Positions 39,387 through 46,073 of a stretch of DNA of 46,073 nucleotides are shown piece by piece. The first letter of the stretch is position 1; every line of letters begins with the position of its first letter. Source of the stretch: Lentibacillus lipolyticus (GTDB lineage: Bacteria > Bacillota > Bacilli > Bacillales > Amphibacillaceae). The notes below the pieces were generated by a model, which made no database searches, was not told where the DNA came from, and saw only the letters and a program-made list of their open reading frames with translations. The position numbers and the translations under genes are program-made. The DNA is taken from NCBI GenBank assembly GCA_004145795.1, contig SEIO01000022.1, forward strand, positions 1-46,073. The letters run 5' to 3'.

Positions 39387-40343
39387 ATGACCTATATCTT
39401 ATTACTATTAGGCTTTGCTTTATTGATAAAAGGTGCTGATTTCTTTGTTGAAGGAGCGTCACACATTGCGCGAGCCTTGCACGTTTCCCCTTTATTAATC
39501 GGATTAACGATTGTAGCGCTCGGGACAAGCTCTCCCGAAGCAACTGTCAGTATCGTTGCAGCACTGCAGGAAAGTTCCGGCGTTTCAGTAGGAAATGTTA
39601 TCGGGAGCAATATTTTTAATATCACACTTGTTGTTGGATTAACTGCTTTTTTAAACCCGTTGAAAGTGGAAAGCGAAACCGTTAAAAAGCAAATTCCCTT
39701 TACCTTATTAGCAAGTACAGCTCTGATCATCGTGATTAGTGACAGGAGCCTTGAACACCTGAGTGAAAATTTGATTACCAGAAGTGACGGCCTTATTTTA
39801 CTGCTGTTCTTCGCCATCTTTTTATACTATTTATTTGAAGTTGCAAAAAATAGCCGGGAAAAAGTTAAGCAGGAAAGTTCAGAGTCAAAGCCTGTATCAT
39901 GGAGCAAGAACATCATCCAAACAATCGGCGGCCTGGCAGCAATTATTGTTGGTGGACGGCTGGTTGTAAATAACGCCGTTGATATTGCCGTTTCATTTGG
40001 GATGAGTGAAACACTGGTTGGGTTAACCATCGTAGCAGTCGGCACCTCTTTACCGGAATTAATTACTTCAGTTACAGCGGCCACTAAAAAAGAAGGGGAA
40101 ATTGCAGTCGGAAACATTGTAGGAAGTAATATATTTAACATTTTGCTTGTTCTCGGAAGCGCCTCCGCCATTTCACCACTCATAGTAGACAGTCAGGTTT
40201 TTGTTGATGTCCTATTAATGATTGCTCTAACTTGCGTATTGCTCATTTTTTCAAGAACAAACTATACGATTGGAAAATGGGAAGGGATGACGCTGGTTGC
40301 TGCATATGGTTTATATATGGTTTACATTATTATGAGGAATTGA
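39387..40343 (+). CDS. Calcium/sodium:cation antiporter (CaCA family, YrbG-like)
   Basis: 318 residues with ten membrane helices. The two inverted halves each carry an alpha motif: ALGTSSPEATVSIVAAL (about 46-62) with GNVIGSNIFNI (about 70-80), and VGTSLPELITSVTAA (about 215-229) with GNIVGSNIFNILLVLG. Both have the ion-binding E/S/N residues. E. coli YrbG and archaeal NCX exchange Ca2+ for Na+ or H+. ATG at 39387 has GGGG nine bases before it; the frame extends upstream without a site. Ion not proven. Confidence 0.92.
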   Translation: MTYILLLLGFALLIKGADFFVEGASHIARALHVSPLLIGLTIVALGTSSPEATVSIVAALQESSGVSVGNVIGSNIFNITLVVGLTAFLNPLKVESETVKKQIPFTLLASTALIIVISDRSLEHLSENLITRSDGLILLLFFAIFLYYLFEVAKNSREKVKQESSESKPVSWSKNIIQTIGGLAAIIVGGRLVVNNAVDIAVSFGMSETLVGLTIVAVGTSLPELITSVTAATKKEGEIAVGNIVGSNIFNILLVLGSASAISPLIVDSQVFVDVLLMIALTCVLLIFSRTNYTIGKWEGMTLVAAYGLYMVYIIMRN

Positions 40344-40468
40344 GCAAACATAAGTCATTTCAAGAACTGGAGCCATCAAAACATCGATGATATGTCTCGT
40401 ATTTACGATCATGGATAAACATGCCTAATGCCAGATGGATGATCATTACGTGTGAGGAGATTCTAATC

Positions 40469-41218
40469 ATGTCACATACAACGCTTCAACAATTTCTGCC
40501 GGCAATTCAAACATTAAACACTGACAGGCCACTCACCAAACAAGATTTATTAACGACGTCGTTTTTAATGGAAAACGATGGGGATATTAGTATGTACTAT
40601 GCGCCTCATAATGAATGGGTCAACCACAACGCCAGAATTGTGATTATTGGTATTACCCCGGGATGGAATCAAATGAAAATAGCCGTTGAACAATTTGTCA
40701 AATCCTTTTCATCAGGTGAAGCACTGGAAACTTGTTTAAAAGAGGCAAAAAGAGCAGCCGGGTTTGCTGGTTCTATGCGGAAAAACCTCATCGACATGCT
40801 TGATCAATGCAGCATCCCAGAAAAACTTAACATCTCGGATTCATCCCATTTGTTCGGAAAACAAAGGAATCTTCTTCACACAACATCAGTCATTAAATAC
40901 CCCGTATTTAATGACGGGAAAAACTATACGGGACACCAGCCGCCTATACATCAATCACCTTTGTTACATCATTATGCCTATCAGGAATTTCCAAACGAAC
41001 TAGCAAACATCGCCCCTCCTGCGCTGGTCATCCCACTTGGCAAAACGGTGGAACACGTTATCTTCGGGCTGGCTAAAGAGAACAAGTTGCCTGAACATAA
41101 CTATTTAACCGGTTTTCCGCATCCATCCGGGGCAAACGGACACCGCGTCAAACAGTTCTTGCAGCAAAAGGAACAACTTCAGAAGAAAATAAGAATATGG
41201 GGGACAAAGCTGGATTAA
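40469..41218 (+). CDS. Uracil-DNA glycosylase superfamily-like protein
   Basis: 249 residues from the ATG at 40469 (GGAG nine bases upstream). VIIGITPGWNQM (about 59-70) resembles motif 1 of UDG-superfamily proteins (GxxPG), and GFPHPSGANGHR (about 222-233) resembles motif 2 (HPS). Between them are VIPLGKTVEHVIFG and a histidine-rich segment near 175. Most length does not match well-known UDG classes, so it may be a divergent family of unknown substrate. It lies alone between the exchanger gene and a convergent terminator. Confidence 0.75.
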   Translation: MSHTTLQQFLPAIQTLNTDRPLTKQDLLTTSFLMENDGDISMYYAPHNEWVNHNARIVIIGITPGWNQMKIAVEQFVKSFSSGEALETCLKEAKRAAGFAGSMRKNLIDMLDQCSIPEKLNISDSSHLFGKQRNLLHTTSVIKYPVFNDGKNYTGHQPPIHQSPLLHHYAYQEFPNELANIAPPALVIPLGKTVEHVIFGLAKENKLPEHNYLTGFPHPSGANGHRVKQFLQQKEQLQKKIRIWGTKLD

Positions 41219-41240
41219 AAACAGGATATTAAATACAGAA

Positions 41241-41275
41241 AAACCAGCCCATATCTTATCTGACAGGCTGGTTTT
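41241..41275. terminator. Convergent terminator
   Basis: AAACCAGCC (41241-41249) pairs perfectly with GGCTGGTTT (41266-41274) around a 16-base loop, with a T-run on the plus strand; on the minus strand it lies 25 bases past the stop of the exported protein gene. Confidence 0.75.
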
Positions 41276-41299
41276 CTGCTTTTGAAAAGGTATATCTTC

Positions 41300-43114
41300 T
41301 TACTGGAAGAGATTCATCAACCGGTCCCAAAATCCTTTTGGTTCCTCGTTTTTATCTGCCTCGTTCGTGGTGTCGTCATCTTTCTTTTCAATCGGTTCTG
41401 TCTGCAGAACGAATTGCACAACGTCAACTTTTTTATTCTTATCTGAGACAAATGATTGTGGTTCAAAATCAGAGGAATCATATTCATCCATCATTTCATC
41501 AACCTCTGACTGCATCTCGCCGGGTAAATCACTCGTCTCTTCCTGCAGTTCCTGGGTTCCATTTTTCAGCTCACTTGCGCCACTGTTCAGAGATGAGCTT
41601 CCTTCAGACAAGTCCTGAATACCAGCGTCAATATTCTGGTAGGAAGACGCCAAATTGCTGACACCATCGGTATAGTCCACGAGTCCGCTATGGAACGTCT
41701 TGTATTCCGTGGAGAGTGACGATAACCCTTGCTGCAAGTCTTGCATCGCATCCATTTGATCCATGTTTTTCAGGTTATTTTCAAGTTTTGATGCTGTTTC
41801 TTCAGCCTCATCGGCCATTGTCCGTAAATTGCCGGAAACTTGATCCAGTGTACTGGAGACCGAATCAAATGCTGTTTTAACGGCCTGATACGTACCTTTC
41901 GCTTTGCGGGCGGCCGTGTACGTTTTAACTAATTCTTTCACAACTTCCCGGTCTTGGTAAGCATTGCTTTTACGTAAGGTCTCAAGCTGTTCGTTACTTA
42001 CATTAACCGGGATCCCGTTCATAGCTTCATCCAATTTTCCGTATGCTTTCTTATATTTACCGCGTAAATTATCCAATCCCTTTGCTGTTTTCCGCAAATT
42101 TCCAGCCAATTTATTTAGGCCACCAGGCAATTCCTTAAGCCCACTTAAGTCCGGACCGCTGGAATTCTTCTGCAACGATTGGTTCATCTGCTGCAATGCG
42201 TCACGAATGTCAATAGATCCATTCACAAGCTCACCAGACGACTGGTCAAGCTCACTAATGCCGCTCAGATAGTCGCTGGAACCATTACTCAAATCCGATG
42301 CTCCTTCACCCAGGTCGGAAATGCCGCTTTTCAAATCGCCTACACCTTGATTGATGTCACGGATGGCATCGGACAATGACTGCATTTCGCTCTTCATATC
42401 GCCTAAGTTCGGGTCCTCAATGGGCATGGACGCCGGCGTTGCCGAAATGTTGACTGGTCCCATCTCAAAATCCGTTACATTGGCAGACACAATAAATGTC
42501 TCTTCTTTTTCCGGCATGGCGGTAAATGTCACTTGCGTATCCTTGCCAGCGCTGGATTTCGTTCCATCCGGTGCTTGAATATCATCGAACGTTGACGGTT
42601 CCAGTGTGAGCGATAGTTGCAGCATATAGTTTTTAAAAAACACAGGGTCTGCCTTCTCATTAGCCGTTGTGTTGATTTTTAGTTCCAGGGCACCACTTTT
42701 GCCGGCTAGCTGGTCTGGTGCCACTTCTTCACCATCCAGCACGTAGGTAATGGCAATATCCCACGGGAGCGGCTGCTTTTTCATGTCGCCCTGATAGTAA
42801 AATTCATCTTCGTCCGCCTGAAAACGCACTTTGTTATCAGCTTGTTTAATCTTATTTAAGTTACTTAAGTTGCGCACATTAGTGTAGTTGCCGTGATCCA
42901 CGATTTCACCAGGCTCGGTAATGTGAAACGTGTTGACCACGTACATGTCCTGCAGTGCACCACCTGCATCCAAGTTGCCGTAAATAGCTTCATCCTTAGC
43001 AGAGTACTTGCCGGTATCCGATTCCTTACCGGTATTGTCTTCTGCTAAAGCAGACAAAGGAAGCGAACCAATTATCAGCAAGAAACTCATCATTACGATT
43101 GCTAATTTCTTCAT
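41300..43114 (-). CDS. Exported coiled-coil protein (YhgE-like), partner of the MMPL transporter
   Basis: 604 residues from the ATG at 43114. A GTG two codons earlier has the better ribosome spacing (AAGGGA) and may be the true start. A signal peptide ends near ALA (residue 24). A beta-rich domain (about 40-245) is followed by a long stretch (about 255-560) with the seven-residue pattern xxLxxGxS found in YhgE/Pip proteins (SDLGEGASDLSNGSS), flanking a helical centre. The acidic C-terminus (KKDDDTTNEADKNEEPK) ends in WDRLMNLFQ; no sortase signal or terminal membrane helix is clear. The gene starts right after the MMPL stop, so the two are one operon, probably a secretion or lipid-export pair. 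Confidence 0.85.
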   Translation of the reverse strand: MKKLAIVMMSFLLIIGSLPLSALAEDNTGKESDTGKYSAKDEAIYGNLDAGGALQDMYVVNTFHITEPGEIVDHGNYTNVRNLSNLNKIKQADNKVRFQADEDEFYYQGDMKKQPLPWDIAITYVLDGEEVAPDQLAGKSGALELKINTTANEKADPVFFKNYMLQLSLTLEPSTFDDIQAPDGTKSSAGKDTQVTFTAMPEKEETFIVSANVTDFEMGPVNISATPASMPIEDPNLGDMKSEMQSLSDAIRDINQGVGDLKSGISDLGEGASDLSNGSSDYLSGISELDQSSGELVNGSIDIRDALQQMNQSLQKNSSGPDLSGLKELPGGLNKLAGNLRKTAKGLDNLRGKYKKAYGKLDEAMNGIPVNVSNEQLETLRKSNAYQDREVVKELVKTYTAARKAKGTYQAVKTAFDSVSSTLDQVSGNLRTMADEAEETASKLENNLKNMDQMDAMQDLQQGLSSLSTEYKTFHSGLVDYTDGVSNLASSYQNIDAGIQDLSEGSSSLNSGASELKNGTQELQEETSDLPGEMQSEVDEMMDEYDSSDFEPQSFVSDKNKKVDVVQFVLQTEPIEKKDDDTTNEADKNEEPKGFWDRLMNLFQ

Positions 43115-43121
43115 CCGCACA

Positions 43122-45173
43122 TTATCCCTTCCTTTTATAAAAATTTGGTTTCCACGTTGTTTTTTCGATGACTTTGTCAAATACGAGCAATAGTGCCGGC
43201 AGAAATAGTACCACCAGTATAAACGCCAGTAACGCACCACGTCCGAGCAAGAGCCCGATAGACGCTACGATTGGGTCGGATGATGTCGCCCATAAAATGA
43301 AACCAACACAGGACAGGATCGATACCGAAACACCAATCGAGAAAATCTTCTCATTAATGGTCTTCTTAATCGCATCAATGGCAGTCATTTCTTTCCGATT
43401 TTGTGTATAGTTTTCCGTGAACAAAATCGCATAATCAACCGTTGCCGCAAGCTGAACCGTACTGACAATCAGGTAACCGACATAAACAAGGGAAGAGTCG
43501 GTAAAGTATGGAACAGATAAGTTAATCCAGACCGCGGACTGAATGGTTAACAGCAGCACAACAGGGATGGAAATCGACCGGAATGTAGCGAGCAGGACAA
43601 TCGCAATTGTGATCACAGTCATTAAGTTGACCAGTTTATTATCCTGTTGCACGATATCCTTCATATCATACAGTGTGAAGCTTTCCCCAAGGGCATGATA
43701 ATCGTCACCGTAATAATCCGAGGCAATTGATCTTACTTTTTCCACAAGGGCAAAAGCTACCTTACCCTCTGCCTCCGTTGTCGTATTTAGTGTTATTCGG
43801 CTGTAATTCTCCGAAAAGAACTGTTCCGTCTGCTCATCATCGAGATACTGCGGTGGTATACCTGCCCCAACGGTATTGACATAGGAGACAGTACTTTTCA
43901 CCTGTTCGAGGTCATCAAGTTCCTGAACCATTTTTTCTTCTCGTGCCATGTCACCTTTGGGAACCAGCAGAACCATTGGCGTAAACTTATCGAAGGTTTC
44001 CTCGATTGCCGCTGCATCACTGCCAGCCCGTGTATGTTCCGGATTTTCCCCGGTGCCATAAAGGAAATTCGTCTGACTCTGTGCCAAAAACGCTGGTACA
44101 ATGAGAATCATCATGATCAGTAAAACAGGGATGCGCAATTTCATGAAGAAGTTCCCGACATGATAAGTGCTCGGCATAAATGGTTTATGCTGTGTTTTAT
44201 CAATCCATTTATAAAACATCAGCGTAAGCGCCGGAAGGAAAACCATGACACTGATAAAGCTGAGCAAGATCCCTTTTACCAGATTCAAGCCTAAGTCGGC
44301 ACCAAGCCCAAATTCCATAAACGTCAGGGCCATGAATCCAAAGAAAGTGGTCGACGCACTCGCTGCAATGGCCGGGAATGACCGCTCCATTGCACGACTC
44401 ATGGCTTCTTTCGGATCCGCTATCTCATGCCGGTAATCGTCAAAGCTATGCAGCAGGAATATCGCATAATCGAGCGACACGGCCAGTTGCAAAATTGGCG
44501 CCACCGCCTGCGTCACAAAGGAAACTTCGCCAATAAAGACATTCGTCCCCAAGTTAATCAGCACAGAAACGCCAATCGCTGTCAGGAACAATAACGGCTC
44601 AATCCATGACCGCGTTGACAGCAGCAGAATCAAAATAATGATGGGCACAAGAATCAATGCAGCATTCATCGATTCACTGCCGGTCTTTTTTTGTGATATT
44701 GCCGTATTCAGGGCCTCCCCTGACATGGCATTATCCTTTCCAATCAGCTCATAGACCGCATCCGTTGTTTCTACTTCTTTCCCATCTTCAATATGGAAGG
44801 AAAACAGTGCATTCCTATCTTTGTAGTATGACTCAACGGTATCCGAATCCGCCATTTCAACTGGTTGCTTCATATCGATCACATCATCGAGCCACATCAC
44901 TTCCGAAACGCCATCAACTGCTTCAAGTTCCTCCTTGAAAGCCAATGCCTCCTGGATACTGACGTCCTTCATCATGACCCGTGTGTTCGTCACGGCTCCG
45001 TCAAATTCTTCATTCATGATGTCCGTCGCTTCAATGGATGACGTCTCATCCGGCAAATAATCGACCATATCGTAATTGACCGACACCGCGAACTGTGCCA
45101 CTGCACTGACAATCGCCAATATTATAAAGAAAATCATAATCGATTTTTTGTATTTTAAAATACGTTCTGCCAT
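43122..45173 (-). CDS. MMPL-family (RND superfamily) transporter
   Basis: 683 residues with 12 membrane helices in two sets (1 + 5 twice) and two extracellular domains. Sequence marks: an N-terminal helix at 12-30, LDYAIFLLHSFDDYRHE (about 235-251, first set) and ATVDYAILFTENYTQNRKE (second set, about 575-593), the D-Y pairs typical of MMPL proton relay. Family members export lipids, siderophores or drugs; B. subtilis YdfJ is a near equivalent in size. The TetR gene is divergent and a shared operator lies in front, so it probably controls this operon. Substrate unknown. Confidence 0.92.
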   Translation of the reverse strand: MAERILKYKKSIMIFFIILAIVSAVAQFAVSVNYDMVDYLPDETSSIEATDIMNEEFDGAVTNTRVMMKDVSIQEALAFKEELEAVDGVSEVMWLDDVIDMKQPVEMADSDTVESYYKDRNALFSFHIEDGKEVETTDAVYELIGKDNAMSGEALNTAISQKKTGSESMNAALILVPIIILILLLSTRSWIEPLLFLTAIGVSVLINLGTNVFIGEVSFVTQAVAPILQLAVSLDYAIFLLHSFDDYRHEIADPKEAMSRAMERSFPAIAASASTTFFGFMALTFMEFGLGADLGLNLVKGILLSFISVMVFLPALTLMFYKWIDKTQHKPFMPSTYHVGNFFMKLRIPVLLIMMILIVPAFLAQSQTNFLYGTGENPEHTRAGSDAAAIEETFDKFTPMVLLVPKGDMAREEKMVQELDDLEQVKSTVSYVNTVGAGIPPQYLDDEQTEQFFSENYSRITLNTTTEAEGKVAFALVEKVRSIASDYYGDDYHALGESFTLYDMKDIVQQDNKLVNLMTVITIAIVLLATFRSISIPVVLLLTIQSAVWINLSVPYFTDSSLVYVGYLIVSTVQLAATVDYAILFTENYTQNRKEMTAIDAIKKTINEKIFSIGVSVSILSCVGFILWATSSDPIVASIGLLLGRGALLAFILVVLFLPALLLVFDKVIEKTTWKPNFYKRKG

Positions 45174-45222
45174 AGCAATCGGAGTACATCCTCTCTTGAT
45201 TCGTTCTTTCGAATACTATAAT

Positions 45223-45260
45223 ATTATAATAGACACTGTGTTGGATTTACAACAAACAGT
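45223..45260. promoter_or_regulatory. MMPL promoter with TetR-type operator
   Basis: On the minus strand TTGTAA (45252-45247), an 18-base spacer and TATAAT (45228-45223). An imperfect inverted repeat, ACTGTxTTG and CAAxxxACAGT (45235-45260), overlaps the -35. Binding of the divergent TetR protein here would block the MMPL operon. Confidence 0.6.
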
Positions 45261-45337
45261 TTTATAACTTGCGTAAAAAAAGCAACATATGAAGAAAAAG
45301 TGTTGCCTAACGCTGAAAATGAAAGTGTGACAATTTG

Positions 45338-45889
45338 ATGAACAAAAAACTTGACCGTCGAAAAAAATATACTCGAATGGTCCTAAAGGATAGTTTAATC
45401 AACTTATTAAAAACGAAACCAATTTCAGCCATTACGGTCAAAGAAATCTGTGAACAGGCCGATATTAACCGCTCCACCTTCTACACCCACTACAACGACC
45501 AGTTTGATTTGCTGGAGCAAATAGAGGCGGAAATTATTGCGGACTTAAACACATATTTACGTCAATATAATTTCGAACAAGAAGAGGAATCCCTGCAGAT
45601 GACCGAAAAGCTCCTGGAATATGTCGCCTCCAAGAAAGAGATCTGCCAGACACTTCTCAGCGGAAACGGCGATCTTTCCTTTGAGCGGCGGATTATGGAC
45701 GTCACCCGGCAATTCCTGATCAAAAGCTGGACAGATAACAGTGATATAGATGAGCGCATTTCCGAGTACGCCAGCACCTTTATCATTAGCGGAAGCATCT
45801 ATGTCATCAAACACTGGCTGGCCAATAACTTGGACCAATCGCCAAAACAAATAGCACGCCTAATTAATAGTGTCGAAATCACTGGGTAA
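45338..45889 (+). CDS. TetR/AcrR-family regulator
   Basis: 183 residues. The N-terminal helix-turn-helix (about 12-58) reads ITVKEICEQADINRSTFYTHY, a textbook TetR recognition pattern; the rest is the helical ligand domain of the type found next to transporters. The ribosome site is weak. It is divergent from the MMPL-exported protein operon, with an inverted repeat in between, so it probably represses that operon and itself. A second gene begins 15 bases downstream. Confidence 0.9.
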   Translation: MNKKLDRRKKYTRMVLKDSLINLLKTKPISAITVKEICEQADINRSTFYTHYNDQFDLLEQIEAEIIADLNTYLRQYNFEQEEESLQMTEKLLEYVASKKEICQTLLSGNGDLSFERRIMDVTRQFLIKSWTDNSDIDERISEYASTFIISGSIYVIKHWLANNLDQSPKQIARLINSVEITG

Positions 45890-45904
45890 AGGGAGGCTCT
45901 ATTA

Positions 45905-45950
45905 ATGAATCAATACCAGCATTTCAACATACGTTTTAAATCAAACAATC
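45905..45950 (+). pseudogene. 5' end of a gene cut off by a group II intron
   Basis: GGGAGG eight bases before an ATG gives a strong start for MNQYQHFNIRFKSNN, directly downstream of tetR. The frame then runs into intron sequence and stops after about seven further codons. The original gene was presumably cotranscribed with tetR; its identity cannot be told from 15 codons. Confidence 0.45.
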
Positions 45951-45983
45951 GAGTAGGAGGGGGTGACTAACCCCCGACCTCTC

Positions 45984-46019
45984 ACACCACCGTACGTACG
46001 GTTCCGTATACGGCGGTTC
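45984..46019 (-). ncRNA. Group II intron domain V
   Basis: CCGCCGTA pairs with TACGGTGG (46016-46009 and 45994-45987), and TACGG pairs with CCGTA inside it around a tight loop, leaving a two-base CG bulge. A CGC triad near the base, rather than AGC, is as in class C introns. This is the catalytic heart of the ribozyme. Confidence 0.7.
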
Positions 46020-46022
46020 CAT

Positions 46023-46073
46023 TTAAGTCGAACGCCTTATTTGATATCGACGGTGTAGACTCTTCAGTCCTTG
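46023..46073 (-). CDS. ltrA: C-terminus of the group II intron maturase (partial)
   Basis: The last 16 codons read QGLKSLHRRYQIRRST and a stop, matching the usual C-terminal QGLxSLxxRY of class C intron-encoded reverse transcriptase/maturases. The rest lies outside the window. The protein promotes splicing and mobility of its own intron. Confidence 0.7.
   Translation of the reverse strand, partial: QGLKSLHRRYQIRRST

Larger units (their letters stand above)
45950..46073 (-). mobile_element. 3' end of a group II intron (class C-like), continuing beyond the right edge
   Basis: Read on the minus strand, the end of a maturase gene (stop at 46023) is followed by domain V (45984-46019) and a domain VI hairpin: GGGGGTTAGTCACCCCC at 45956-45972, then CTCCTACTCGAT. 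The intron 3' boundary lies near 45948-45950, judged only from the domain VI position. The intron 5' part and most of its protein are outside the window. Confidence 0.75.

Noticed and set aside
1-46073. CRISPR arrays, tRNA, rRNA and prophage genes
   Set aside because: No direct-repeat/spacer pattern, no cloverleaf or rRNA-like sequence and no phage structural gene was recognised anywhere.

Overview
The window reads as chromosomal DNA of a moderately A+T-rich, spore-forming, probably salt-tolerant Bacillaceae (Virgibacillus / Lentibacillus / Oceanobacillus type). Evidence seen here: Bacillus-type ribosome sites (GGAGG) and sigma-A promoters, a DesK-DesR-Des cold-response locus and an AcsA that both align closely with the B. 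subtilis proteins as I remember them, an H-type small acid-soluble spore protein, a guanidine-I riboswitch driving a YkkC/YkkD-like SMR pair, and many Na+- or H+-coupled transporters. No rRNA, tRNA, CRISPR array or prophage is visible. All identifications come from reading motifs, not from database searches.

Layout. 1-6 kb: start of a gene leaving the left edge, a Sau3AI-like restriction endonuclease without a visible methylase, a CNNM/CorC-type transporter, a 146-bp inverted-repeat element, an iron/manganese superoxide dismutase with a long acidic N-terminal extension, and a membrane protein of unknown function. 6-14 kb: two adjacent blocks that look like one carbon-acid programme. The first is a sodium:solute symporter with a LytS-type kinase and a LytTR response regulator (overlapping or nearly overlapping genes). 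The second is acsA (acetyl-CoA synthetase, preceded by a near-consensus CcpA cre site), a DUF485 protein and an ActP-like symporter. 14-19 kb: a helically phased GC-rich repeat, two FluC/CrcB fluoride channel subunits, a CynX-type MFS exporter, a YerD-like glutamate synthase-domain protein, a small coiled-coil protein and a PrcB-domain lipoprotein.

19-28 kb: a PadR-DUF2812 pair with a clear self-regulatory promoter, a tubby-like membrane protein, an operon of four very small membrane proteins, two gene remnants with a palindromic repeat, the guanidine riboswitch and SMR exporter, a C45-family Ntn hydrolase, an NAD(P)-binding reductase, a CDGSH protein, a secreted protein made of six exact-length 28-residue repeats, a GmhB-like phosphatase and a 44-residue polar protein. 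28-34 kb: desR, desK and des, with a palindrome matching the expected DesR position in the promoter, then a divergent Na+/H+ antiporter and a methyltransferase.

34-46 kb: sspH, a CAP-domain lipoprotein, a dicarboxylate/glutamate symporter, a cupin regulator lacking any conventional start codon in a good position, HMG-CoA lyase, a Na+/Ca2+ exchanger-type antiporter, a uracil-DNA-glycosylase-like protein, and a TetR-controlled MMPL transporter with a secreted coiled-coil partner. The right edge holds the 3' end of a group II intron (maturase C-terminus, domain V, domain VI) that appears to interrupt the gene following tetR. The most interesting candidates are the symporter-LytS-LytTR module beside acsA/actP, the four-gene small-protein operon, the 28-residue-repeat secreted protein and the phased GC-rich repeat.
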